From Amorphoplanes digitatis (GTDB lineage: Bacteria > Actinomycetota > Actinomycetes > Mycobacteriales > Micromonosporaceae), in contig NZ_JACHNH010000001.1 of assembly GCF_014205335.1 (NCBI RefSeq), positions 496,001 through 560,000 on the forward strand: a DNA stretch of 64,000 nt, in the 5' to 3' direction. Position 1 is the first letter of the stretch; each line of letters starts with the position of its first letter. Shown in pieces: positions 48,181 to 56,027 of the stretch. Made by a program: the position numbers and the translations under genes. The notes under the pieces were generated by a model. It was not told the origin of the DNA and ran no database searches. It worked only from the letters and a program-made list of their open reading frames with translations.

Positions 48181-49649
48181 GCGAGCCGGTTCTTACCAGT
48201 AGTTGGTGCACGGCGTGGGGGTCGTTCAATACGCCGCGACTGTGGTCGATGGTCATGAACGAGGACGATCCCGATGCCTGGCGGCAGGTGGCGGCCTGGG
48301 GCCAGCTCGCGGGCGCGGTCAAGGACCAGCGGAGCCTGCTGCTCAACGCCCGCGAGGCGCTCGTGGCGGCCTGGCCGCCCGGTGAGAACACGAGCTCGGC
48401 GGCGTTCGTCAAGGAGATCGACACGCTGCTGGCCCGGATGGAACAGGCGAGGGCCGACGCCGACGACACCGCGACCGGCCTGGCCAACATCCTCGAAGCG
48501 CTGCGCCAGGCGAAGAACGACATCGAGCCGCTCTGGGAGCAGTACAAGGAGAAGAGCGACGACCTGGTGCCGGCGTGGTGGGACAACGCCGAGGACGACC
48601 TCGACCGCCAGGCGCGGCAGCACATGATCACCGCCGAGCAGATCGTGCAGGACAACGTGGCCCGGCTGAAGGTTCCCGACCCCTATCTGCTGGATCCGAA
48701 GGATCCGATGTGGGAGCCGACCGTCGAACCGGGCGATACCACCTCCAGCACCGGCGGCGGCGTCTCGCCCTCGGGCGGTGGCGGGACCGTCGTGCCCGTC
48801 CCGCACGACCCGGTGCCACCGCTGCCCGGACGCGACCCGTTCGTGCCGGGGGCCGGCACCGGGGCGACTCCCGCGACCGGCGGCCCGGACGTCGGTGGCG
48901 TGGTCGGCGGACCCGGGCTGGCCGGGGTCATCACCCCGCCGGCCACCCCGCCGCCGGTCACCCCGCCCGCCGTCACCCCGGCCAGCGTCGTTCCCCCGAC
49001 CGGCGTCGGCGGCAGCACCATCGTGCCCCCGGCCGGCCCGATCGTCGGCCCCGGCATCGGCGGGCTCGGCGGCGCGCCCGGCCTGCGCGGCGGCGTCACG
49101 GACCCGCGCGGCATTCCTGCGGGCCCGCGCGGCATCGGCGGCGGTGGCGGCGGCATGACCGGGCTCGGCCCCAGCGGCATCGGCGGGGTGGGCCAGGGCG
49201 CGCGCCCCGGCGCCCGGCCGGCGGCCGTCGGGCCACGCGCGCTGCCCTCCGGCGCGGTCATCGGCGAGACGGTGGCCGGCGCGGGCCGCGGCGGCGCGGC
49301 GGGAGTCCCGCACGGCGCCGGCGCGGGCATCGGCGGCGGCGTGGCCGGGCGCGGCGGCGGCGCCCGTGCGGGCGCGGCCCGCGCGGCGGCCCGGAACGAG
49401 CCGGTCCGGCCGCCCCGGCCCGCCTGGCTTCCGGACGAGCCGGTCGGCGCGGCGCGGACCGGCCAGGGCACTCCCGCGATGGCGGGCGGCGGCCGCGGCG
49501 GCCGTCGTTCGAGCGGCGGCGCTCAGCCGCCCTTCGATCCCGACAGCCCGTGGCAGGTAGCGGCGGGCGTCGACCCGGTCATCGCCCCGGCGCCGGAGAA
49601 CGATGTGCGGCACGATCCCGGGCCGAACGTGATCGGCTGGCGCGGGTGA
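48177..49649 (+). CDS. PPE-like type VII-associated protein with Gly/Pro-rich tail
   Basis: A 490-residue protein. Residues 1-175 are helical with a WXG100/PPE-like pattern (FNTPRLWSMVMNEDDP, VAAWPPGENTSSAAFVKEID, WWDNAEDDLDRQARQHMI). Residues about 185-410 are low-complexity Gly/Pro/Val. The last ~45 residues are less repetitive and end HDPGPNVIGWRG, preceded by DSPWQVAAGVDPVI, which looks like a conserved docking tail. No signal peptide. It is coupled upstream to the EspC-like gene (ATGA) and downstream to the mycosin (GTGA). A secreted substrate or cell-surface partner is inferred. Confidence 0.6.
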   Translation: MSEPVLTSSWCTAWGSFNTPRLWSMVMNEDDPDAWRQVAAWGQLAGAVKDQRSLLLNAREALVAAWPPGENTSSAAFVKEIDTLLARMEQARADADDTATGLANILEALRQAKNDIEPLWEQYKEKSDDLVPAWWDNAEDDLDRQARQHMITAEQIVQDNVARLKVPDPYLLDPKDPMWEPTVEPGDTTSSTGGGVSPSGGGGTVVPVPHDPVPPLPGRDPFVPGAGTGATPATGGPDVGGVVGGPGLAGVITPPATPPPVTPPAVTPASVVPPTGVGGSTIVPPAGPIVGPGIGGLGGAPGLRGGVTDPRGIPAGPRGIGGGGGGMTGLGPSGIGGVGQGARPGARPAAVGPRALPSGAVIGETVAGAGRGGAAGVPHGAGAGIGGGVAGRGGGARAGAARAAARNEPVRPPRPAWLPDEPVGAARTGQGTPAMAGGGRGGRRSSGGAQPPFDPDSPWQVAAGVDPVIAPAPENDVRHDPGPNVIGWRG

Positions 49650-50764
49650 CGGTGCCGGGCGGTATCACCCGCCGGACCCTCGCCGTCCTGGCCGTGATCG
49701 CTGTCGTGTTCGGGTCGGCGACGCCGGCCCGGGCCGACGACATCCGGGACAAGCAGTGGTACTGGGCGCCGCTGAAGGTCGACCAGGCCCAGCGGATCAC
49801 CAAGGGTGAGGGCATCATCGTCGGCCTGCTGGACACCGGCGTGGACGACACCCATCCCGATCTGCGCGGCGCCGTCCTGCCGGGCCGGCACATGGCGCAG
49901 GACAAGCCGGGGCGCAACTTCGACTCCGTCGGTCACGGCACCGGGATGGCCGGCGTCATCGCCGGGCGCGGCCACGGCGGCGGTCGCGGCGTGCTGGGCA
50001 TCGCACCGCGGGCCAAGGTCATTCCGATCGAGCCGATCAACGACACCTACCTCGTCGCGCAGGGGATCCGCTACGCGGTGGCTCAAGGCGCCAAGGTGAT
50101 CAACCTGGCGTTCAATACGCGCGACTCCGAGAGCCTGCGCGCGGCGGTGCGGGAGGCGGTCGCGGCCGACGTGGTGCTGATCGGCACGGCCGGCAACGAC
50201 GGCGACAAGGACAATGAGCCCGACTTTCCGGGTTCGTACCCGGAGCTGCTCACCGTCGGTGCCGTCGACCGCAAGAACAAGGTCGCGAAGTTCTCCAACC
50301 ACGGCGAATATGTCGACCTGGTCGCACCGGGGGTGGAGATCCCCGGCCCCGCACCCGGCGACGGGTACGTGCGGGGCAACGGCACCAGCGGCGCGGCGGC
50401 CATCGTCGCCGGCTCGGCCGCCCTGATCAGGGCGAAGTACCCCGAACTGACCGCCGTCGAGGTGGTGGACCGGCTCACCGGTACCGCGATCGACCGTGGC
50501 GCGAAGGGCCGCGACGACTACTACGGCCACGGCCAGTTGGATCTGCTCGCGGCGCTCACCGCGGCGCAGCCCGCTCCCGTCCGCAGCAGCGCCCCGCCGC
50601 CGGCGACCGACGCCCCGGCGGCCGCGGCCGTGCCGGCACCGGCCGACGCCGGCGGTGACGGCATTCCGCCGCTGGTCATCGTCGGTGCGGGGCTGGTGCT
50701 GCTGCTGGTGGCGCTGCCGGTCGCGGCGTTCCTGATCGTCCGGTCGCGCCGGGCCGGCGGGTAG
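49646..50764 (+). CDS. mycP: Mycosin (type VII secretion-associated subtilisin-like protease)
   Basis: A 372-residue exported serine protease. The signal peptide ends near ARA-DD (residue 30). Catalytic triad: Asp63 (LLDTGVDD), His97 (VGHGTGMAG), Ser248 (GNGTSGAAA), with oxyanion Asn in TAGNDGD. An Ala/Pro linker leads to a C-terminal transmembrane helix (LVIVGAGLVLLLVALPVAAF) and a basic tail. The membrane-anchored S8 layout and the WYW segment near the mature N-terminus match MycP of ESX systems. EccB, EccC, EccD and EccE are not in this window. The start is GTG, overlapping the upstream stop. Confidence 0.88.
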   Translation: MTVPGGITRRTLAVLAVIAVVFGSATPARADDIRDKQWYWAPLKVDQAQRITKGEGIIVGLLDTGVDDTHPDLRGAVLPGRHMAQDKPGRNFDSVGHGTGMAGVIAGRGHGGGRGVLGIAPRAKVIPIEPINDTYLVAQGIRYAVAQGAKVINLAFNTRDSESLRAAVREAVAADVVLIGTAGNDGDKDNEPDFPGSYPELLTVGAVDRKNKVAKFSNHGEYVDLVAPGVEIPGPAPGDGYVRGNGTSGAAAIVAGSAALIRAKYPELTAVEVVDRLTGTAIDRGAKGRDDYYGHGQLDLLAALTAAQPAPVRSSAPPPATDAPAAAAVPAPADAGGDGIPPLVIVGAGLVLLLVALPVAAFLIVRSRRAGG

Positions 50765-50773
50765 CGTCGTCGC

Positions 50774-51424
50774 ATGGCCGAGCAACCGATGATCGTCGTA
50801 CGCGGCGAGGCGACCCGCGACGTGCCGCCCGAGCTGGCGGTCTTCTCCGTGACCGCCTCCGCCCGCGACCGGGACCGGCAGACCGCGCTGACCCGGCTCA
50901 CCGAGCGGGCCGCCGCGCTGCGCGGCCTTCTCGACGGGTTCCCGGACGCCATCGAGCGCCGCGAGACCAGCGGCGTGCAGGTGCGTCCCGAGCTCAAGCG
51001 CGGCGGCGGCGAGCGCGTCGCCGCGTACTCGGGAAGCGTCACCACCACGGTCACCGTCACCGACTTCGGGGTCCTCGGCGAGCTGCTGCTGCGCCTGGCC
51101 GGCCAGGATCACGTCTCGGTCTCCGGGCCGTGGTGGCAGCTACGGCCGGGCAGCCGGTCGGGCGCCGAGGTGCGGCGCGAGGCGATCGCCGACGCGCTCG
51201 GCCGCGCCCGCGAGTACGCCGAGGCCGTCGGCGCCGAGGTGGACCGGCTCGTGGAGATCCTCGACGAGGGCACCGGCGGCGGGGCGCAGCCGATGATGCG
51301 GATGGCCGCGTTCGGTGGCGCGCCGGAGGCCGCCGACCTGGAGCTCGACGTAGACCCGCAGCAGCAGACGGTGCACGCCTCGGTGATCGTCCGGGTGACC
51401 GTCACCGAGCCGACGGCGCTGTAG
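50774..51424 (+). CDS. SIMPL domain (DUF541) protein
   Basis: A 216-residue SIMPL-domain protein: MIVVRGEATRDVPPELAVFS at the start, ETSGVQVRPEL, GSVTTTVTVTDF, the central GAEVRREAIADALGRAREYAEAVGAEVDRL helix broken in two, and a final strand VHASVIVRVTVTEP. No signal peptide is seen, unlike many relatives. The family is linked to oxidative-stress or signalling roles in other organisms, without a defined reaction. It follows the mycosin gene by 9 bp and may share its transcript. Confidence 0.8.
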   Translation: MAEQPMIVVRGEATRDVPPELAVFSVTASARDRDRQTALTRLTERAAALRGLLDGFPDAIERRETSGVQVRPELKRGGGERVAAYSGSVTTTVTVTDFGVLGELLLRLAGQDHVSVSGPWWQLRPGSRSGAEVRREAIADALGRAREYAEAVGAEVDRLVEILDEGTGGGAQPMMRMAAFGGAPEAADLELDVDPQQQTVHASVIVRVTVTEPTAL

Positions 51425-51562
51425 CTCTCGGAGCCGATACCGCCGAACCACCGGCACACCTCGCGCCCATCGGGTATGCCCTGCCCGGGCGATACCCCGA
51501 GGTCCCGCGTGATCCACCCGTTTCGGCCGCACACGCCGCTGGGATGGGCGAGACTCGGCACC

Positions 51563-52843
51563 ATGGCCCGTCGCGTTCTGCACCGGATCGCCAACGTGAA
51601 CCCGGACAGCGTGACGACCCATTCCGATCGAGTTCTCTACAACTCCATCGGCGTCTTCATCGTGCTCTACTTCCTGTACGCGACCGTCGGCGGCGCCGCC
51701 TTCGTCGACGCGAGCTCGAACTACTCGCACCCGTGGTGGCGGTGGCTTGTCGGTCCACTGGTGGCGATCGGGGTGGTCGCGTACGACCGTGCCGTGGTCG
51801 GGCGGGTGGCGATCAACTACGAGCGCCTGGACTCCTCCGATCCCGACGACCTGCTGCGCCGCCCCACGATCGGCCTGTACGCCGGCCGCCTCGCCATGGC
51901 CCTGCTGTTCGCGGTGATCATCACGGAGCCCCTGATGCTGGCCCGCTACCAGGCGGAGATCGACGCGCGGCTCAACGAGGTGCACAACGAGCAGATCAGC
52001 GCGGGCGAGGGCGGCGGGGCGATCGCCGCGTACGGCGCCCGGCTGGGCGAGCTGAAGAAGCAGGCGGCGGCCGACGACAGCCTGGTGCGGGGGCTGACAA
52101 CGCGGGCGGCCGAGAAGCGCCGGGACGCACGCAAGCTCTACGCGCAGGCCCTCGCGGACTCGGAGGGCAAGGGGGTGTCCCGCCGGACCGGCTGCCCGCC
52201 CGGCGGCTTCTGCGACACCCTGATCCAGCGCTCCCGCCACCTCGACGACCAGGCCGCGAAGCTGGACGCGCAGGCCGCCCGGCTACAGGACACCCAGAAG
52301 GCCGCCCGGACCGCGCGCGCCGCCGAGCAGGCGGACCTCACCGCCAAGATCGCCGATCAGCGTACGGTCAACGCGACGGTGATCCGGGCCGACGCCGGCT
52401 TCGGCGCCCGCACCCAGGCGATGTGGTACCTGGTCAGCACCGACTTCTGGGGGATCGGCGCCTTCTACATCGGCATCGCGCTGCTGCTGATCGCCCTGGA
52501 CTGCGCGGCGGTCGGGCTGAAGTTCGTGTCGCACGGCAACGCGTACGAGCGGTCGGAGGCGCGGGAGGCCCGCGGCCGCGAGCACGAGGCGGCGATCGGC
52601 TACGAGCAGGTCCTCAAGGACGTCCGGCGGTACGCGGAGGCGACCTCGAGGGTGATGGCCGAGGGCATCGGCAAGGCATCGAGGGACGAGGAGATCGCGG
52701 GCGTCGCGATCGAGCGCGCCCGCGCACACCTCTACGACTCGGTGGCCGGGAGCCCGTTGCCGCCGCTGCCCGACCTTTCGCTGATCGAGCACCGTCCGGC
52801 CGCGACGCGCACGCTGCGCAATGTGGATAGCCTGCGGGCGTAG
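51563..52843 (+). CDS. DUF4407 membrane protein
   Basis: A 426-residue protein of the DUF4407 family. N-terminal membrane segments (VLYNSIGVFIVLYFLYATVG, a second near WRWLVGPLVAIGVVAYDRAV, and AMALLFAVIITEPLML) are followed by a long coiled-coil-like region (about 135-285, rich in Ala/Lys/Gln/Asp), a last membrane helix (GIGAFYIGIALLLIALDCAA) and a cytoplasmic helical tail. The function is unknown. The start at 51563 (MARRVLHRIANVNPDSV) matches where homology should begin; a longer in-frame start at 51476 is less likely. Confidence 0.8.
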   Translation: MARRVLHRIANVNPDSVTTHSDRVLYNSIGVFIVLYFLYATVGGAAFVDASSNYSHPWWRWLVGPLVAIGVVAYDRAVVGRVAINYERLDSSDPDDLLRRPTIGLYAGRLAMALLFAVIITEPLMLARYQAEIDARLNEVHNEQISAGEGGGAIAAYGARLGELKKQAAADDSLVRGLTTRAAEKRRDARKLYAQALADSEGKGVSRRTGCPPGGFCDTLIQRSRHLDDQAAKLDAQAARLQDTQKAARTARAAEQADLTAKIADQRTVNATVIRADAGFGARTQAMWYLVSTDFWGIGAFYIGIALLLIALDCAAVGLKFVSHGNAYERSEAREARGREHEAAIGYEQVLKDVRRYAEATSRVMAEGIGKASRDEEIAGVAIERARAHLYDSVAGSPLPPLPDLSLIEHRPAATRTLRNVDSLRA

Positions 52844-52963
52844 TGCAACTTGCATTTCGGCGTTACGATTTCACTCCTGCGCACCGCCAGGCCCACGCTC
52901 TGTTACCGGCGGTGGCGCCACCCGGGCACCTTCGGGCACCCGGTGGTCATCAGGTGCGGCGGA

Positions 52964-52983
52964 GGCGGCGCGCAATCGCCGCC
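52964..52983. terminator. Candidate bidirectional terminator
   Basis: GGCGGCG and CGCCGCC arms around a 6-base loop in the 188-bp gap between two convergent genes. The gap also holds a GGTGGCGCCACC palindrome and a GGGCACC direct repeat. Confidence 0.4.
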
Positions 52984-53031
52984 GCCGCCGTGATGGCCGC
53001 CCCTCAGCCCCTCAGCGATCCGGGCCCGTCC

Positions 53032-53703
53032 TCAGTGGCCGACCATGCCGGAGACCAGCACCGGGACCACGAAGACGGCGCCGGCGCAGGCCTTGTCGGA
53101 GTCGGCATTCATCGCGAGTCCGTCGGGGACGGTGAACGCGCCGACGGTGTTGCGGGGGACCTCCCACCGCACCTTCACCGAGTTCTGCGCGACGATCACG
53201 CCGGTGTTCGCGCAGCCGGCCTCGCGGTGCTCGTCGTCCGCGATGATGTTGCCCTGGCCCGGGGACACCGAGGTGATCCGGATCGGGAAGTCGTTGTCGT
53301 TCGTGACCGTCACGGTCAGGTTTCCGGTGCCGCCGGGCTCGAGCGCCTTGTTCAGGTCCGAGCGGGCGCGCAGGTTCATCTCCACGACGGTTCCGCCGGC
53401 GGCCCGGCCCGTCTCCGAGTCCGTGATGCGCCAGTAGGCCCAGACCGCGCCGGCGTTGACGATGACGGCGGCGGCCGCGGCCCCGGTCAGGATCGATCGG
53501 GTCCGCGCGTCCAGCCGGCGCAGCCAGCCGCGGCGGCGGCCGGAGCCGCGCAGGTCGGCGGTGGGCTCGTCGTCGAGATCCACCTCGATTGTCCTCTCCG
53601 GCGTGGCCTGCACGCCCTCGGACGCATCCCCGCCGCCGTCGCGCAAGGCCGCGCCGTCACGCCCGGTGAGCACGTCACGCGCGGCCGGCAGGTCGCGGAT
53701 CAC
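53032..53703 (-). CDS. Single-pass membrane protein with two-Cys beta domain (family member 1)
   Basis: A 223-residue protein of unknown function. The cytoplasmic part (1-66) is rich in Arg/Asp. One transmembrane helix (ILTGAAAAAVIVNAGAVWAY, about 70-90) is followed by an extracellular beta-rich domain with GNLTVTVTNDNDFPIRI, a Cys before TGVIVAQNSV and a second Cys in SDKACAGAVF. The two products further upstream (54991-55464 and 55536-56027) share this pattern, and the AYW after the helix recalls SipW/TasA-type proteins. I chose GTG at 53703: the sequence just upstream lacks third-position G/C bias in this frame, and a 22-codon ORF with a strong ribosome binding site ends in a GTGA overlap with it. 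Confidence 0.65.
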   Translation of the reverse strand: MIRDLPAARDVLTGRDGAALRDGGGDASEGVQATPERTIEVDLDDEPTADLRGSGRRRGWLRRLDARTRSILTGAAAAAVIVNAGAVWAYWRITDSETGRAAGGTVVEMNLRARSDLNKALEPGGTGNLTVTVTNDNDFPIRITSVSPGQGNIIADDEHREAGCANTGVIVAQNSVKVRWEVPRNTVGAFTVPDGLAMNADSDKACAGAVFVVPVLVSGMVGH

Positions 53704-53768
53704 GGCGTCGCCTCGGCGTCGCCGATCGTGCGTGACGCGGCGGCTGGCCGTCTGCTGAGCTTGCGCAT
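53700..53768 (-). CDS. 22-codon leader ORF coupled to the membrane-protein gene
   Basis: ATG at 53768, stop TGA at 53700-53702 overlapping the GTG of the next gene. AGGAGG at 53778-53783 has ideal 9-nt spacing. Third codon positions are nearly all G/C, unlike the other frames here. The predicted peptide is basic at its start (MRKLSRRPAAAS). It may be a leader peptide that delivers ribosomes to the weak GTG start. No function is known. Confidence 0.45.
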   Translation of the reverse strand: MRKLSRRPAAASRTIGDAEATP

Positions 53769-54328
53769 TCGGAGCTTCCTCCTGCGGTGGAGCGATGGCG
53801 AAAACCGGAGCATCTACTACATTTCCGGAAAAAGCCTGGCTCCGTGATCGGGAATACGTCCGCCGTTGCCCGCGCATAAATCGGACAGGAGGGTCTGTCC
53901 GGCTTAACCCGCACGAGGTACGCCGGAATGTGAAACGCCAGCACGCGCCTGACCTGCGGTAACGCGCTAAACCGAGCCCATCGGGGAAGACGTCGCCGCT
54001 AGCACCGCCGGCCCGGCGAACCAAACTTGCGACGGTCACTGTCTCCGCCGCCCGTTCATTGCCGAGCGCCACTCATATGTGGATCCGCCGCCGGGCGGAC
54101 CTTGTGTGAGTTCGTTTGACTGCTCGAAAACCATGACCCATGGCGGGTCGGGCCGGCATCGGGCGACCGTCCGCTGTGTTCAGGAATACAGCGAAATCCG
54201 AGGGTCATTACGGCCTAATCCGTCCGTGTAAAGCCGCGACGGAGAGTGAGACCCTACGAAGAGTGAGGCGGGCGCACGTAGCCCCCGACGCCTTGTATGA
54301 CGCCGAGGGCCACGGGAACTCGCGGTGA
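53769..54328. other. 560-bp intergenic region without a convincing gene
   Basis: Lower GC than its surroundings, with no frame showing coding bias. It holds the ribosome binding site of the 22-codon ORF, a GGACAG-6 nt-CTGTCC stem at 53883-53900 and a TCCGCC/GGCGGA stem near 54082. It is likely the promoter and 5' leader for 53032-53768 plus the 3' end of the upstream operon. No riboswitch class was recognised. Confidence 0.5.
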
Positions 54329-54994
54329 CTACTTCTTGCCGCCACCCTTCGGCGGGTTCGCGTCCCCGGCGGGCGCGGAGGTCTCGGCCGGCAGCGGGGT
54401 GGTGGTCGTGACCGGCGCCGGGGTGGTCTCCGCGGGCGCCGCGGTGGTGACGGCCGGGGCCGGTGGCGGGTCTGCCGTCTCATCCCCGCCACCGGCCGTC
54501 TGGGTGGCGGCGGTGGTCGGCGCGGCCGGTCCGGTCGCGGACGGGGTGGCGACCACGGCGGCCCGCGCGGCGCCGGCCGGAGCGGAGAACTTCACGTTCT
54601 CGCTCTTCTTGCTCTCCTCGCCGGTCCAGGCCGCGAACTTCGGCGTGACCGTCCAGTAGAACTTCCCGGCCGGCACGTCGGCGTCGGTGAGGGTCGTGCC
54701 GGCGACCGCCGGGAACGCCTCGAACGACGAATCGTGGTCGGCGTCGTACCGGGTGACGACGTATCCGCGCATCGCCACGCCGGGCACGATCTCCTGGGCG
54801 GGCCAGGTGACGACCGCCGACCCGCCCTGTTTGGCGATGTCCGGCTTGGGGCCGCGCGGCATCTCCGCCGTCTTGAGCTGAATCGGCGCGGACCGGCCCG
54901 GAATCGACCAGGTCGCGTTGGCGGCCAGGGTGCCGCCGACCGCCAGGGTGAGGGCGACCCCGGCGATCAGGATTGTTCGCTTCGGCCGCCTCAC
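54329..54994 (-). CDS. Exported fibronectin-III-like protein with Thr/Pro tail
   Basis: A 221-residue exported or anchored protein. A basic start (MRRPKRTILIAG) leads to one hydrophobic segment (ILIAGVALTLAVGGTLAANA). Residues about 45-135 resemble a fibronectin type III domain (GSAVVTWPAQEIVPGVAMRG, YVVTRYDADHD, FYWTVTPKFAAWTGEES). A long Ala/Thr/Pro-rich tail ends PPKGGGKK. No catalytic motif. The start is GTG at 54994, overlapping the stop of the preceding two-Cys protein gene (GTGA), so the two are made together. A structural or adhesive surface role is inferred. Confidence 0.65.
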   Translation of the reverse strand: MRRPKRTILIAGVALTLAVGGTLAANATWSIPGRSAPIQLKTAEMPRGPKPDIAKQGGSAVVTWPAQEIVPGVAMRGYVVTRYDADHDSSFEAFPAVAGTTLTDADVPAGKFYWTVTPKFAAWTGEESKKSENVKFSAPAGAARAAVVATPSATGPAAPTTAATQTAGGGDETADPPPAPAVTTAAPAETTPAPVTTTTPLPAETSAPAGDANPPKGGGKK

Positions 54995-55464
54995 CGGTGC
55001 CGCCTGCTGCCGGCGCCGGAGACGAAGATCGAGAAGCGGGTGTTCGAGCACTTGGGCGTCGCTCCGGTGGGCATCGCGATGGGAATCGATCCGGAGAGCG
55101 TGTGGCGGGTGTGCGGCGCGACGGTCACCGGCAGGCGGCCCCGGTAGTCGAGGATCCGCAGGTTGGCCGGCGAGGGGCGGCACTCCCGTCGCGACGACGT
55201 CACCGGCCATCCGTCGAGCCGGTGCAACCGGATCGGGTGGCCGCTGTCGTTGACCAGGGTCACCTTGATCTGCTTCACCGCTCCCGGGTAGAGCCCGCTC
55301 AACTGTCCACGAAGGATGAGGTAGACCGGCTCGGCGCGGCGGCCGGCGTGGGCCGAGGTGATGACCATCGGTTGCTCGTCCGTGCCGCCGCCGGGCGGTG
55401 AGGTCGCGGCGAGTAGGCCCGTCAGGCCCACCACCGCGGCGAGCGCCTGCTGCCATCTCTTCAA
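54991..55464 (-). CDS. Secreted two-Cys beta-domain protein (family member 2)
   Basis: A 157-residue secreted protein of unknown function. The signal peptide is about residues 1-25 (KRWQQALAAVVGLTGLLAAT). The mature part is beta-rich with GLYPGAVKQIKVTLVNDSG, HPIRLHRLDGWPV, a Cys in SSRRECRPSP and a Cys in ATPKCSNTRFSIFVSG. The spacing matches the products of 53032-53703 and 55536-56027. The start is TTG at 55464, chosen because GAGGAG lies just upstream and the signal peptide begins there. It is coupled to the fibronectin-like gene by GTGA. Confidence 0.65.
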   Translation of the reverse strand: MKRWQQALAAVVGLTGLLAATSPPGGGTDEQPMVITSAHAGRRAEPVYLILRGQLSGLYPGAVKQIKVTLVNDSGHPIRLHRLDGWPVTSSRRECRPSPANLRILDYRGRLPVTVAPHTRHTLSGSIPIAMPTGATPKCSNTRFSIFVSGAGSRRHR

Positions 55465-55494
55465 GGTCTCCTCATTCCATCCGGGCCGCGAGTA

Positions 55495-55529
55495 GCGGCG
55501 GGGTGGAGCCGACCGGCCCACCCCGCCGC
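55495..55529. terminator. Intra-operon hairpin (attenuator-like)
   Basis: Perfect 12-bp arms (GCGGCGGGGTGG and CCACCCCGCCGC) with an 11-base loop. It starts 6 bp past the stop of the 55536-56027 gene and lies 30 bp before the next start. It may terminate part of the transcription so that the first protein is made in excess. Confidence 0.65.
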
Positions 55530-55535
55530 GGTGCA

Positions 55536-56027
55536 TCAGGGAATGAGCTCGCCGGTGAAGTTCAGGGTCACCGTGATCTGGCTGCCGGCGCACGCGGGCT
55601 CGGCGTTCTGGCCCATCGTCAACGTGCCGAAGGTCTGGCTCGGCGTCGTCGTCGCAGCGTTGATCTCCACGGGGGCGGTGAGCGATGCGCTGAGGTTCGC
55701 CTGTCCGTCGACGCAATTGGGGTTGTTCGAGTTGTTCTTGATCGACGTGACAGGGCCGACCGCGACAGTGAGGATCTTGACCTTGTAGTCGTTCGGGTTG
55801 GTGATGCTGCTGGTCAGGTCGACCGTCTTGCCGGGGAACAGGCGGTGTGCGGAGTCGTTCGCAATCGTGACCGTCGTGGTCACGTTCTGGATGGTGGACG
55901 ACGCGGCGCTCGCCGTGCCGCCACCCTGGAACCATCCACTGGCATATGCGAAGGCCGCGGTTCCGGCACCCACCGTGAGGACGACGGCGGTGGCGACGGT
56001 GGCGGTGCGCTTGGTGGTCTTGCCCAT
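55536..56027 (-). CDS. Secreted two-Cys beta-domain protein (family member 3)
   Basis: A 163-residue exported protein of unknown function. Basic N-terminus MGKTTKRTATVATAVVLTVG, then a hydrophobic segment ending AFAYASGW. The mature domain contains PGKTVDLTSSITNPNDYKVK, a Cys in NNPNCVDGQANL and a Cys in EPACAGSQITVTLNF. The layout and the aromatic segment after the signal resemble SipW/TasA/camelysin-type fibre proteins, but homology is not established. AGGAGG lies 7 nt before the ATG. It is first in the gene group, with a strong ribosome binding site and a hairpin after it, so it is likely the most abundant product. Confidence 0.7.
   Translation of the reverse strand: MGKTTKRTATVATAVVLTVGAGTAAFAYASGWFQGGGTASAASSTIQNVTTTVTIANDSAHRLFPGKTVDLTSSITNPNDYKVKILTVAVGPVTSIKNNSNNPNCVDGQANLSASLTAPVEINAATTTPSQTFGTLTMGQNAEPACAGSQITVTLNFTGELIP

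Noticed and set aside
53704..53877. Upstream extension of the 53032-53703 protein to an ATG at 53877
   Set aside because: The extension lacks third-position G/C bias, no ribosome binding site precedes its ATG, and a well-formed 22-codon frame with a strong site occupies the same stretch.
53780..53900. Possible riboswitch in the leader of the 53032-53768 transcript
   Set aside because: Stems are present, but no conserved core of a known class (for example cyclic-di-GMP or ydaO types) could be matched.
54140..54328. A 62-codon plus-strand frame downstream of the fibronectin-like gene
   Set aside because: Codon use is not biased and no homology or membrane pattern is visible; treated as non-coding.
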